A stretch of DNA of 64,000 nt from Tillus elongatus (GCA_964006375.1 OZ023269.1:59419968-59483967); one strand, 5' to 3'; shown: positions 14,499-26,290, numbered from the stretch's first letter. Program-made: numbers and translations. Notes: generated from the letters alone by a model not told the origin.

Positions 14499-16565
14499 TT
14501 GCAACGTCTCAAAGACAGGAATCCCCATCAATGTAATCTTAAGTTCAGTGACCATGTTTTCTACGACAGAGTCAAGCACTTGTCTTCATTCAATGATTTC
14601 GATAAACCCCAATCTAATCTGTTGAGGCAGGGTATAAAGTTCGCAATCCCACCAAGGCTATCATCACAGATTTTTAACACAGTCAAGGATACTGAAGTGT
14701 TTCTTAAAAGGTTTAGAGTTGAGAATGCAGAGTTTCTGCGAGGACTGGTCTCGAATTCAATTTCAAAACTAAAAACCTCCTTTTCCCCATTTGACCCATT
14801 CAAGAGAGTGGTCTCGTCGTTGAAGGAAGCGATTCATAACAACAGTCTCTTTTTGTCAAAAGCAGATAAGGGTCATTGTCTGGTCATTCTGAATAGGACA
14901 GATTATCCTTCAAAGGTTTCAAATTTCCTTAGCGAAAATGGTATATCCCTGAGCAGTTACGACCCCATGCCCTCGTTTGTTTCTAAGTTTAAAACAGTTT
15001 TCGATAAATTCGCTCCGCTAATCTCGGATAGTTATAAACAGTTATACCCGATGAATCATTTCATCCCCAGATTGTATGGCCTCCCTAAGATCCACAAGGA
15101 GGGTTGCCCTATCCGTCCAGTGGTTTCGTTCGTAGGTTGCTTGTCTTATGGACTTTCAAGGTTCTTGTCGTCCATGTTGATGTCTACCATAGAGTTTCAG
15201 TCACCATTTTCCATTAAGAACTCCTTAGAACTTGTTGATCGCTTGAGTAGAGTCCCAATAGATGAAAATAGGGTACTGGTCTCGTTCGACGTATCCAATC
15301 TCTTCACTAGTGTTCCACTCAATCAGACTCTTATATTGTTAAAGGGGCTACTCAATAATTCACCCCTAGATAGGAACGTTTAAAATGCTCTTCATTCGTT
15401 GGTAAAAGCTTGCTTGTCACAGAATTTCTTTAAATTCGATAACAAAATCTATATACAAAAAAATGGTCTCCCCATGGGAAATCCCCTTTCACCGCTTTGT
15501 GCGGACATCTTTATGAGTTTCTTTCAGAAGGAAATAGTCTTCAAAGACCCTAATCCATATTCCAATTTCATTACTTCTTGGACTCGTTACGTAGACGACA
15601 TTTTAGTGGTTTGGTCTGGCACCATGGAGCAGCTCCGTCTGTTCCTGGATTGGTTGAACAGCTTACATGTCAACATCAATTTTACAATGGAGCTAGAAGT
15701 TGAATCGTCAATCAACTTCCTAGACCTCGAGCTAAAAAGAAGAGGTAACTCAATAGAGTTTGATATCTACAGAAAACCCACTCAGACCGACCACCTTATA
15801 CCGTACAGGTCTTGTCATCATATGTCACACAAGATGGCGTCTATCAGATTCTTGATTGATAGATTGTTTAAAATCCCACTGTCTAGGGAAAATTTCGAAA
15901 AAGAGCTAAATCTGATCAAACAGTTAGCTACCAATAACGAATATCCACTAAGACTAATAAATAAACTAGTCGAAAGGAAAAACCGTCAATTGTTGAGGTC
16001 AATGAGTTCGAGTCTGCCCCCAGAACAGTCAGAGAGACTTTCATATTGTTCATTTACTTTTTGTGGTTCCATTACCAACACAGTTACAAGAGCAATCAAG
16101 AGAGAAAATGTCAGGTTCTCGTTCAAGTCCACTAACACTGTCAAGAGTTTGTTTATCCAAAATAGGGACAGTATTCCAGCTCTCAAGAAGTCAGGTGTAT
16201 ATTGTTTGAAGTGTGGTGAACCCGATTGCAACACGGTCTATGTTGGCAGGACAGGGAGAGCATTGGGTCTTAGAATTACTGAACACCTAAGAAGCAGAAA
16301 CCAACCCAATAACAACACTTCGATCTTTGGTTGCCATTTGAAGGAGTCAGGTCACCCTTTCAGCAAAGAAAATGACGCAACAATTCTGCATCCTTCCAAT
16401 TTTGGTATTGAACAGTGTGTCATTGAAGAGATGGAAATTTATAAACATATCAATTGTTCTAACAAAAACGTACTTAATGTTTTCAATACAGACGTCACAA
16501 GTTTTTCAGCCCTATATAGTCAACTAGCAGATCACCAGCCCACACACCATCCAAGTGGACCGTGA
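14499..16565 (+). pseudogene. PLE copy 2: RT and GIY-YIG endonuclease, one internal stop
   Basis: Apart from TAA at 15381-15383 the frame is open for about 688 codons. PLE hallmarks in order: KADKGHCLVIL, YGLPKIHKEG, VSFDVSNLFTSVP, GLPMGNPLSPLCADIFM and the catalytic RYVDDILVV (~15590), then a C-terminal GIY-YIG nuclease (GVYCLKCGEPDCNTVYVGRTG, with the Cys pair typical of PLE enzymes, then R and EHL; ~16190-16290). PLEs use this nuclease to prime reverse transcription on nicked DNA. The TAA is present in both copies, so it predates the duplication or is bypassed. The start is uncertain: the frame begins near the junction, and 5' sequence is probably lost. Confidence 0.92.
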
Positions 16566-17655
16566 CACAACTTAGTCAGGAGATCTGCTCCTTGGCTTCC
16601 AGACCTGCCATTTTGTTTTTAGTGTCCGTATATTTTCGAGTTGATTTTTCACGTCTGTCAGTTGTTGGTTGCCATTTTCATTCTCGATTAAGAAGCCGAC
16701 CTTACGTCAGGTCATTTTGGCCCACTCCGGACCTGTCCTTCGTTTTTAGCATCTTTGCTTTCCGTGGTCGATACGTCACTTCTGTCAAATGTCACTTGTC
16801 ATTTTCCCTTTTCAGTTTAAGAATCGACCTTGCGCTGAGATGTTCTGCCGGCTTGTGTTCTCCATCACGTGTTATGCACGTTATATCTCACCTTTTAAAT
16901 TTAAAACAAAAATTCTTTCTTGATTTCAACAGAGTTGTTATTTTCCAAGTTGTTAGCACTTCTGATACCACATCCTGTAACAACAGATGAAGCATGTTCC
17001 TTGGGCATTCAACTGTATAGTTTTTAGTCCTGTTTAACAAGACAAGTAAGTAAGTTCGCCATCTTGGCGCTTTTTTCATGTTTCAAACAACGGTAAAAAA
17101 CTCGCTTCTGTTTCAATTCCCATTCACTTGATAGGTTTGATTTTCTCTGAAAGTTTCTTCTCGGCTGCATGGCTTGCTGATGTTTGTGCTGTCTGCTCTT
17201 ACTCCTGTGGTTGTCTTCAGCTTAAACTTAAATTTTGGAGAATTTTTAAGCTTTATGAGTTTTAGTATTAGACGTATTGTAATTTTTTGAAGATCTAGAG
17301 ACAGATTAGCTTTTATTGTGTTTCAATTTTGACTTGTAGTTGTTTTTTCATTTTTATTGCATGTAGTACTTAGTGACTGTATACTTGTGTTCTTATAGCT
17401 TTGTAGCTTGACATGTTAACCATTAACCTTTTTGACTTAGTGTTGGGGTTAGCTGTTGTTACCTCATTTTATCTTATATTCCTGCGTTGTACCCTCGCAG
17501 AAGTAGCCTACCGGAAAACTCAGTTTTTCTGACAAGCCTTTTATAAATTATAGATTCCCCTGAGGATGACCTGTTCGGTAAGGTCGAAACGCGTCGGGAC
17601 AAGGAATAAAGGATTTGTTTGGAAAGAAAAGGCCTTTTATTCATCACCCAAAGAT
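16566..17655 (+). repeat. PLE 3' region, plus-strand copy
   Basis: About 1.1 kb after the PLE stop, mirrored in the left copy at 11942-13029. It carries the hammerhead-like motif near its end. This is the position of the PLE pseudo-LTR, but no matching 5' copy survives here, so I do not call a PLTR. Confidence 0.7.
17556..17600 (+). ncRNA. Hammerhead-like ribozyme motif, PLE copy 2
   Basis: CTGAGGA (17560-17566, the CUGANGA core), a helix GACC/GGTC (17568-17571 with 17582-17585), GAAAC (17586-17590), then GCGTC, giving a very short stem III and a GUC cleavage triplet ending at 17595. Flanks TCCC (17556-17559) and GGGA (17596-17599) form stem I. PLEs are known to carry hammerheads with a minimal stem III. 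One extra U (17567) between the core and stem II departs from the consensus, so activity is uncertain. Confidence 0.6.
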
Positions 17656-17699
17656 GTCAACCCCAAACATTTTGACGATTAGGAACACTTTATTTTTAT

Positions 17700-19794
17700 G
17701 TTTGCAAGTATTTTCACGAATAACTTCAGCTGAATGTAAAAAAGCGATCTTTGAATTTTAGCGGATCGTGTTCAATATATTGCGAAGCAGCACAAAAAAG
17801 ATTGTGATGGTCAATATCTAATATAAGGGTTCGTCCGGTTTTTATTTTTTCCTGTAAAATTAAGAGCTGTCAAGAAAGGAAAATCTATTTTTCTATTTTT
17901 GCAGCCATGTTGTTATTTTTCCAAACCTTTTTCTGTGCGCAGCTTTACTGAAAAGACATGTTTTTAATTATTTCCGGTGTAAATAGCAGCTGGGTAAAAT
18001 GAAACAAGTTATTTTTGTATTTGACAAACACTTTTGTTATTTTTTTATTGGCTTCATCAATATGTTCCAAGACAATGATTATCAAAAGTAATGACTGTTA
18101 ATGTAGAATATATTTAATTTCATATGCCTTTAAACTTTTCCTGTATAGATATGGGGTGGCAGAGTAAAGATTAGCCGTTTTTCTGTGTCTTGTAATATCA
18201 TTCAACATGTTAGGAAACAGCTCTTTGTTCACAGCTTTGTTAAGAGGATAGTGTATTGAGGCAAAATGTTTCTGTATTGTTTTCTACAATGAATTGATTT
18301 TAAGCAAGTACTACACGTAACTAACACTCAAATTAAAGTATGCCTCAAATCAAAGACTTTTATAGTAGCAGAAATAATGATAAATAAGTATATTTTTCAT
18401 ATTTACTCATAACTTCACATCTAGGAATTTCTTTGAAATTTATAATTTAAAAACATATATAAAAACTAAGAGAATAACCGTTCTGTGTTTGAAAAGAAAA
18501 AACATATTTTATTACTAAGTATTACCGACAAACAAATATAATATCACTACTCTCCTAAGAAAAATAAGGACAAAATGATAGAAAGTGGAGTCAATAAAAC
18601 ATATGATGCTAAATCTAAAAAGCTATCAAGATTAGAACAGGCTCATTTTCTCAAATTTGGTGGATTTCTAAATGAGTTGAGTTCTATGAATAAAATGCCA
18701 TAATCTGCTTAACATTAAATAATATATTTAACGAAATTTTCATGTTTTAAAAGTACCTACGAAACATATATTGGAAAACTAAGTCACGTGGCCAGTCTTA
18801 CCACAAATATTGAAAAATTTAAAAAAACAGATATTCGATTCTAAAATGCAACATTTATTTTTTAAGTGTTATTTTTATGGAGTCAATTAATGTGGGGTAC
18901 ATGTATTAGGTATAAAATTAAAGCTCTAAGCAAAACCGATTCATGGGTTTTATAATCCATTTAGTCATGTGCATCATAAAAAGGTTATGTGGTTTTTAGT
19001 AAAGTAGTTTCCATTGTCCGTACTTATTTACATACAAATATTGATATGTTATTATTCTAATATGTACGCTCTTAATACTTAAAAACTTGCTTGCATACAA
19101 CCAGTTCAGATTAAATATGATAAAAGTCATAGATATTTATTGAAACATTCAACCCGACGGAATACTTGGGCCCTTCTCCACACCAATCTGGCATCGCCGC
19201 TTTTTTTAAGTATCACAGCATTAAACCTGTCCCCTTTTATTTCAAAAGATTTACGACAGGATCCCTTCTAACGATAGTATATAGGGACGTTCCAATACTA
19301 TAATGCAGTGAAATAATAGGGTTATCTCATAATGGGATATGCTCGATACTACTAGATATCGTCGTAGATGAATATATTAAAAGAAGAAAAGGTTGCTACT
19401 TTTGTCTTTTACCACGAGACTTTGGTATTATATCTTCATCTCAATGTAAGAGGATCTTTCAGCTTATTTACGGTTCTTTTAAAGTATTTCATATATATCT
19501 CCAGTGGTGTATTTTTATTTGTAACAGATTGTAACAGATCTGTGCAAAAAATAGACTGTACTAGGCGATTCCGAAAGCTGGCGAACAGCAGTACGGGCAA
19601 GGTAGATATAATGCCATTAAATGATGCTACCATTTGGCTATACTAGTAACCATTGTATGCTGCTATATTGGTCTATTAGGAAATACTTTAATATAATTTT
19701 GTTTTGCCGTGTTATTGCTGTAATAGGAGTTTGTCGGTAAGATGTTTCTAGTGTATGACAGGAAAATCGGACCAGTTTGCTCGGAAACATTTTA
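17700..19794. other. AT-rich DNA, nothing recognised
   Basis: No protein family, repeat or RNA gene recognised on either strand. The longest open frames (about 90 codons near 19.4 kb) have no recognisable motifs. Confidence 0.6.
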
Positions 19795-19985
19795 TTTATT
19801 TTCGGAAAATGTTGTACTTTTGCAAACAGTAAAGTTATTTTGATGAAATTGGCACATTGTTTCTATTAAATGGGTAACCAAATTTCATTGCTGCTTTCAC
19901 TAAAAAAGGCATATTAGCTATTGAAAATATTTTAATGAAAATTCACTACCATAACGCACTTGCTGCGTCCAGACTTTTTTCATTA
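19795..19985 (+). repeat. Family A repeat, 3' end fragment
   Basis: Ends with GAAAATTCACTACC and CGCACTTGCTGCGTCC exactly as the copy at 57235-57270. Upstream it resembles 11640-11775. Confidence 0.75.
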
Positions 19986-20197
19986 TCTGTCCGGTGTTAT
20001 CAAGAGATAAGGAAAACTTGAAATTCTAACACTTTTGAACCAATTTTATATTTATTATCTCATTAATTATTGTGGTCGAATTTATTATTGTCTTTGGGGG
20101 TTAAGGAATGAGTTGCGAATGAATTTAATTACTGTTGGAAAACATCTTCACAATATTGGCTTCTAGTCGAAAAAAGAAAAACCTTGTGCCTATATGA

Positions 20198-20702
20198 CAG
20201 TAGTGATGGGCAAAACGGTTATTTTCTATTAACAGTTGAAGCCGTTAACGTTATTTATTAATAACCGATGAAAATAACAGCTTCAGTTATTTATCTGTTA
20301 TTTTGAACTGGATAGTCGATCGATAGTATTCTACATTCCCAAATCTGTGAGCGAAGCGAGCACACTAGTATAAATAACGTGTTAAGTGTTAAGTAATATG
20401 TTATGAAGTAAAGTACGCTCTATACTGTATACCAATACACATACATATTTAGCATTCCCAGTCTTATGTCCATTCATCCCGTTAAATAGTTAAATTTAAC
20501 AGTTGCCGATGAAAACCGATATTTATTCATCGAACCTAGTTGCAGTGGAACTGAAACAGATACGAGTCCGAATTCTAGTTTAGCGTAAAAAGCGTTATTT
20601 TGTACCTGTTATTTATATAAATCCATAACTGGTGGTTACCGTTGGGCCTCGACAATCGTTAAAAAATAACAGACTGTTAAATAACGACCCATCACTATAC
20701 TG
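20198..20702. mobile_element. MITE-like element with hAT-type ends
   Basis: About 505 bp bounded by TAGTGATGGGC and its inverse CCCATCACTA, with further inverted similarity inward (GTTATTTT and repeated AATAAC runs). No coding capacity. The AGTGATGGG end resembles non-autonomous hAT elements. I could not find a convincing 8-bp target duplication. Confidence 0.5.
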
Positions 20703-21232
20703 CAGTTTTAAATGATACATGTTGCTAGTGGCATTTTAACACTTTCTGGGCTTTTTGTTTGTCTGTCTTCTGTTTATTTACCCTGTAATTTTATGGCTGG
20801 AGTCAAAGTCTGGTGAAAGGTTTGATTAAGGAATTGTGAGTGTAAGCTGTTCAAATACATTGGAGGTTTATCAGTGGTCAACCCATACGCTGAAGGTATT
20901 TAATTGGTAATTTCAATGAAGGTCAGCGAACAAGGATCCGGTGGCAACACAGATACAAATTGTAAAGTTGATTAAGGAAAGTAAATGTTCACCCATCTTA
21001 TATACCTAGTTTAAAGAGGACCTACCTTAACGTCTGTATAATCGATCATAGACACAGACAATATTAGCATTTGTTTGAATTATAGTGTAAAGAAAACTGC
21101 CCGTGCACTTTTGGTAAGGATATCAGATTTATGTTAAAAAGTTACCGTGAGAAGTAGTAAATAATAAGCCATTTTACGTTTGAGGCAGTCCTAGGCTCGT
21201 GATATTAAGTTAATGTTTGACATCTTCAATTA

Positions 21233-21426
21233 CAAGTTACAATTATTGTATAGTATGTTAGGTGCTAATAGAGCATGTGTAATAGAGAATTTCCTAAGTC
21301 GAAAAGAAAAACCATAGAATAAATACATTCAAGTTACAATTATTGTATAGTATGTTAGGTGCTAATAGAGCATGTGTAATAGAGAATTTCCTAAGTCGGA
21401 AAGAAAAACCATAGAATAAATACATT
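21233..21426 (+). repeat. 97-bp tandem duplication
   Basis: Two adjacent copies (21233-21329 and 21330-21426) differing by about one base. The rest of 20703-21561 shows nothing recognisable. Confidence 0.9.
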
Positions 21427-21567
21427 TATTAACACAGAGATTAATTAATGGCAAATATCTTTTATTTAGTAATTTCGCATTTTCTAATTTATTAACACCC
21501 CTATTATTGACTGCATCCCACATCAAAAAGAACTGGCCCACGTGACCATAGATAAGATATATACGGC

Positions 21568-22540
21568 AGTAGGTATAGATGATATGTTCTGGAGCCACCG
21601 CCAGCATTGGGCATGTGCGGCCCCACCCCTTGTGAGCGTAGCCCTACCCCTTGTGGGCGTAGCTCCACCCCCTTTTGGGCGGAACCCAAACCTTTTTTTG
21701 GGCGGAAGGTTGCGCAGCCACACCCCCTGTAGGCGTAGCCACACCCCTGGTGTGGAGCCCTGCCCCCTGTTGAGCGGAGCCCCATGCAAGGGGGGAGCCC
21801 CGTTCGGCGTTGCTCAATGCGCGGCCCCGCCCATTTTGGGCGAAGCCCCACCTCTTTTTGGGGCGGAGCCCCGCTTCTCTTGTGGAGCCCAACCCCTAAC
21901 CGGCGCGAAGCGCCGGAGTGACATCATAGTGACGTCACTGGACGGAGAACCAATAGGGGACAAACCTGAGATGACGTAATACAAGATGGCGGCCAAGATG
22001 GCCGACCGGAAGTGAAAACTGTGGGCAATTTAAAATTTGAATGACAGGTGGCACCACCTGTCAATGTGAGAGGGCCCTCCTTTTTTATTTTTGGTAACGT
22101 GACGTTCTCAAAGATGGCGGTTTGCGCATGCGCAAATCAACTTATTTAGTTTTTAAGTTAATGCTCACGTGTTTGGGTCATGTTACTCGTCGTGACGAGT
22201 GGAATTCAAATATGACATTTGCGCATGCGGAAACCAACTTTTTTTATTAAGCGGTGTAGAGCTATAGTGTTTGGTGTCATGTTACTCGTCTCGACGAGTA
22301 GAATTCAAATATGGCAGATTGCGCATGCGCAAACCAACTTTGTTAGTTTAAAAGTTAACCCCAACGTGTCATGGTAATCATCTCGATAAATAGAATTCAA
22401 AAATAGTATACACGCATGCGCAGACCAACTTTTTAACTTTGGTGTGACGGAGACAGGATTTAGATGCTGGAGGTAAACAATGAAAACAAGAGACACTATT
22501 TTTCAAAGATTTATTAACAATATGTCACACATTTTATTAA
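21568..22540. repeat. Left terminal repeat of the Polinton
   Basis: Inverse of 39330-40509. The outer ~330 bp is a GC-rich minisatellite built on CCCC-TTTTGGGCGNAGCCC variants. Inside lie ~97-bp units (sites near 22126, 22223, 22320, 22413), each with a GCGCATGCGC-type palindrome. In the clearer units (near 22190 and 22285) an ACTCGTC/GACGAGT inverted repeat leads into GAATTCAAATATG. Such structured ends are expected to matter for replication or integration; that is inference. Confidence 0.8.
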
Positions 22541-22605
22541 ATTATTAAATGTGATAAGTTACAAATAATCTTCATAGCCTTTATCTAGGAGATCTTTGAA
22601 AGTTG

Positions 22606-23781
22606 TTAGTTTCTGCAAAAGTTGTCGCAGTTGTTCAAAAACAGTGTCACTCGGACATTGTATACCAAATATAGCAGGGTCAAAAGGTGCATCTTGTTGT
22701 AACCCAACGCAGGTATCCAATCAGTGATTAACTGTGGAGCTCCATACGGTGCTTTCATATTATTTAAAGGTATAATCCAGACCCATTTCATATAAAACAC
22801 ATACAACTTATGATTTATAATTAAAAACGTATTTATTGTATACATATATTGACACAAGTCGGGAGCCTCTGAATTCGTTGGTCTGGCAACGGTTGCTTTT
22901 TGTGTAACTGAATTTCTACTTGTCGGGCTGGTAACTGTAGATGTTTGTGTTGTGGCGGTTGTAGGTTTGCTAGTACTTAGTGGTGGTCCATACAAATCCT
23001 GTATACTGCCTATATCTCTGACTCCAAGGTCTAACTGATCAGTAACGATAGGATACGTTATAGAGTTTACATCGTTGGTGTGTTGCAATCCTAAGGCATG
23101 ACCAATTTGATGCGTCATAGTTTGCAATAAGCTGACTTTATCATCTGTAGATATGTTGGTGGTTTCTAACGACCACTCTATATCAGAACTTATATGTATC
23201 TCACAAGGTCTATCATCTCCTGTAGGTCTGTATGCATGGCCTAAAACTGTACCATTTAGAGGATTGTAACATGGTGTGTTGGATAAAAGAAAACTGTGTG
23301 TGTTAGGTTCAAACACTATAACAATATCAGCCTGCCGACCATTTGATGTTTTAGTGAAACGCAGATTAGTATGCTCTCCCCACTGGGAAAACGCTTCTCT
23401 TATAATTTTTATTATCTGAACATCTTTAGTATGTGCATACCATTGTAAAGACCTTCTATTCCACTTGTTTTTAACTGTATTCAGTTGTTGGAGCATATCT
23501 TCCACACCACATCTTTTATGTTTCATCAACTCTAAAGAATCTTGAGTCAGATGCTCACTATCTGTCAGGTTATAAGTGAACTGAAACTGTTGCAGTGCAG
23601 CTGTAATTTCCTCTTCTAAATGTTTTTCGACAATTTGGCTATCAAAACCAGTTAAAGACAAATATCCATATTTAATCAGGTAACTTACAGCAAATTTCCT
23701 GTCTTCATCACTTATTTGAGATATTTCAGTTTGTGCCTCATAAGAAGACACAAAAGACACAACAAACAGTAGCTTAAACAT
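22606..23781 (-). CDS. Matrix metalloproteinase, Polinton left arm, catalytic residues lost
   Basis: 391 codons. Residues 1-17 form a signal peptide; ~20-95 a propeptide with the peptidoglycan-binding-like fold pattern and a cysteine switch (KRCGVED, Cys91); ~105-267 the catalytic domain; then a Thr/Ser-rich linker (268-305) and the start of a hemopexin-like domain from Cys310. The zinc site reads [11 protein letters not shown] (224-234): the catalytic Glu is Gln225, and the Met-turn SIMYP is SITYP (Thr242). In the right arm these codons are Glu and Met. About 390 bp of the hemopexin region are deleted after WIPALGYN, and the last ~29 residues are out of frame. So this is an open but probably inactive MMP. 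It lies ~280 bp from the divergent KilA-N gene. Confidence 0.85.
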   Translation of the reverse strand: MFKLLFVVSFVSSYEAQTEISQISDEDRKFAVSYLIKYGYLSLTGFDSQIVEKHLEEEITAALQQFQFTYNLTDSEHLTQDSLELMKHKRCGVEDMLQQLNTVKNKWNRRSLQWYAHTKDVQIIKIIREAFSQWGEHTNLRFTKTSNGRQADIVIVFEPNTHSFLLSNTPCYNPLNGTVLGHAYRPTGDDRPCEIHISSDIEWSLETTNISTDDKVSLLQTMTHQIGHALGLQHTNDVNSITYPIVTDQLDLGVRDIGSIQDLYGPPLSTSKPTTATTQTSTVTSPTSRNSVTQKATVARPTNSEAPDLCQYMYTINTFLIINHKLYVFYMKWVWIIPLNNMKAPYGAPQLITDWIPALGYNKMHLLTLLYLVYNVRVTLFLNNCDNFCRN

Positions 23782-24062
23782 AATGTTTGCTTGCTGTCAG
23801 AGACTAGACTAACGCAGGTGGCACCAACTGTCAATTAAGGAATTCGTCGAGGAGATTTACACAAAAACGTTAGAGTTTGCAGAAGCCAGAAGTGGATGTA
23901 TGTTGGAGCGACTAATGTGGTTGGAAATAAATATTAATAAACACAGTTTTAAACCGTAGAGTGGTGTCAACATCTATAAATTGTCGTACACACTCGTAAA
24001 CTCATTCAAAAATTTAGTTGTCTTAGAAGTAAGACGTGCTTCAGTCTGCTCTATCTGTTCAA

Positions 24063-25608
24063 ATGGCTACATTAAATGATGTGTGTTACCAGCAAATTAA
24101 AGACAACTTTTGGTATGGTTTATTTGGAGACTTTCAATTAATTATTAATAAGAACACTGGTTATTTCAATGCGACAAAATTGTGTAAAAGTGGTGAGAAA
24201 AGATTCAGACATTGGTTGGAAAATAAGAAAACTAAGGAGTTGATTGCCTATTACAACAGTAAATTAAAGGAACATTTTGGGGAGCCGGAATATTCTAACT
24301 GATACATACTTGGTAAACATTGGTGGAGCGCAGATTGAAAACGACTGGATATCTGGTACATATGTTTGCAAAGATTTGATGTTATATTTGGCTTGTTGGA
24401 TATCCCTTCCTTTCTATTAAAAGTGCAACCAAATTATTTTTGATTTTTTCGTCAATGAATTTAATCAAAAATACAATACAAAATCCTCTCAACCTAAATT
24501 ATATACTTAGTTTTAAGAATAAAAAAGTATTGATCCTGTTATGGGGATATTTTAAAAATATAGGAATAGTATTATAAATTATTGTATATATTTAAGTACG
24601 CTGTTGTTAGTTTATAGTGATAAGTGAAACACATGTAAATATAGCATAAGCTTTCCGTCTGTTTGTCCTACTGTACTACCTTCTCAATCCGTGGCCTGTC
24701 AGTGTGTTGGTGAGCCTTGGTGGGTCCCTAGGCGACAATGTGTCCCAGTCTATCCCAAAAAACAAACAAAAAACAAAAAACAAAAAAAAAAACACAAAAA
24801 AAAAACAAAAACAAAAAAACCAAAAAATAATAAAAAAAATCAAAAAAAAATCAAAAAAAATCAAAACAAAAAACAAAAAACAAAAAAAAACAAAAAAACA
24901 AGATGTCTTAATGTGTATGTATATATGTGTATATATAGTATTTTAAAAAAACAAGAAGTCTTAATGTGTATATATGTGTGGATATATAGTGTATAATTAT
25001 AGTGTATAATTATATATGGATGTGTAAATATGTAAGATACCAATTATTAACATGACCAATAGGTATAATAAATATAAATAACCTTCAACTGCAATTCAAA
25101 AATCTGTGGTGAATGAACTACAAGTTCGTGCCATCCCGAGTGTTTGAGTGTTTACACTCACTCACTCAAACTCAACTCAACTCAACAAGGATAACCTTAA
25201 AGAAAATGAAGTAAAATTAATGGAGATAGACGATGAAGTGCAGCGCATGCGAGAAACAAACGTTAACGTCACAGAACATCTTGAAGATATATCCCCAAAG
25301 CCAAGTAACCCAGGAAAAATAAGTGTGTTTGGTTTACTTTCAAGAAATGAGAAAGACGCTACATACCCATATCATGCAGTGAGAACGCAGAAGAAAAGTT
25401 TTCGAAGATCTGTTAGAACTTTAAAAATAAAAATCTCGATTCCGAAGTGGTTCTAAACATGTTGTATGATCCAAATTCTATAAATATCTTTAACAGAATA
25501 AAGACTGAAGTGAAATACCTTAAGACGAATAGAAACGACCTACAGATAGCAGATGTACCGCAGGAGAAGTTTATTCAGGATATTATTGATTTACGACATA
25601 ATTTTTAA
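24063..25608 (+). pseudogene. KilA-N protein, Polinton left arm, interrupted
   Basis: Starts at ATG 24063 (MATLNDV), just after an arthropod initiator-like TCAGT at 24041. The first ~80 codons are a KilA-N DNA-binding domain (FWYGLFGDFQLIINKNTGYFNATKLC, split here as FQLIINKNTGYFNATKLC, then FRHWLENKK). The frame is lost near 24290, and about 715 bp of foreign DNA (24474-25188) is inserted mid-gene. The C-terminal domain resumes at ~25190 (KISVFGLLSRNEKDATYPYH) and resembles the C-terminal domain linked to KilA-N in insect DNA viruses (the DUF3627 type); that assignment is from memory. It ends at TAA 25606. The right-arm copy shows the uninterrupted order. Confidence 0.82.
24474..25188 (+). 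mobile_element. Insertion inside the left KilA-N gene
   Basis: Absent from the right arm, where flanking codons are contiguous. It has a non-coding body to ~24757, a ~140-bp A/C-rich stretch (24758-24900), two copies of an AAGATGTCTTAATGTGTAT-like block (24899 and 24953), then (ACTCA)n at the end. The A-rich part suggests a retroposed element, but I cannot name it. Confidence 0.55.
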
Positions 25609-25689
25609 TTGTATTAGTCTATGTGTATATGTCATATGGAAAGATAAAAAAACATTAATTTTAACAAAAACTTTTATTCTTAGTACATT

Positions 25690-26290
25690 AAATTAAATAT
25701 AAGCTTCTTTAACATCATCTGCATTTATCCAAGAATTGTGAGATTTATCAAAAGCCAACCATTTACATAACGTTTCTTACCTTTCTTCCTCAAGATGCGT
25801 TCAACCAGATAGATGTCTGTTTGGTTAGTCTTTTGTAGTTCTCCCTCGTAAAACCCTCCACTGATTGGTTTTCCTTGCATGTCTTCAAGAAGGTTTGTTA
25901 CTGGATTTGTGAAATGTGCACCAACAATTTTGCATACTGTTTACACCATTGCAGCATTCTTTACACTGTTAGTGCTGTAGTGATTAATGTTGTATTTTTT
26001 TTTCATTAAGGGGTTAAATGTAGAGTTATAGAATTCTCGGCCAAGATCAGATTGAATGTTAGAGAGCGCTGTACTATTAGCTAAAATATCGACCATAGCT
26101 CTAGTCACCTCTTCAGCATTTTAGATTTAAGTGGACGAGTCCACACATACTTTGAAAAACAATTTATAACAATTGAAATTGAAAAACAATTTATAACCAC
26201 TAAAATGTACTCACCTAAGTCAATCTACCACAAGTCGTTCAAACCTTTTATTATGATACATCCACGTTTAGGATATACCAAACTATGGTA
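25690..26290 (-). pseudogene. Polinton integrase remnant with chromodomain, left arm
   Basis: Minus-strand frames in pieces spell the end of a Polinton (retroviral-type) integrase: SDLGREFYN around the second catalytic Asp, then NPVTNLLEDMQGKPISGGFY, then a chromodomain (YLVERILRKK ... KWLAFDKSHNSWI). The region with the catalytic Glu is deleted, and several frameshifts and stops separate the pieces. This is the main protein evidence that the 19-kb unit derives from a Polinton. Confidence 0.82.

Larger units (their letters stand above)
11942..17684. mobile_element. Head-to-head pair of Penelope-like elements
   Basis: Two copies of one Penelope-like element (PLE) in opposite orientation: a 5'-truncated minus-strand copy (11942-~14466) and a longer plus-strand copy (14499-~17655). 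They share a long 3' region and are joined by a short spacer that can itself fold (AATAGAA ... TTCTATT at ~14467-14485). One 15-bp duplication encloses the pair. PLEs are known for partial inverted copies next to each other. On the right an extra ~29 bp precedes the duplication. Neither copy has an intact frame. Confidence 0.88.

Noticed and set aside
16562..16990. Extra 142-codon frame after the PLE stop, also mirrored in copy 1
   Set aside because: Preserved only because the two copies are nearly identical; no domain, and it lies in the PLE 3' region.
21500..21990. Gly/Pro/Arg-rich open frames in the Polinton terminus
   Set aside because: They follow from the GC-rich minisatellite and occur in several frames on both strands.
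24758..24900. Lys-rich open frames in the A-rich tract
   Set aside because: Low-complexity A-rich DNA of an insertion; no gene support.
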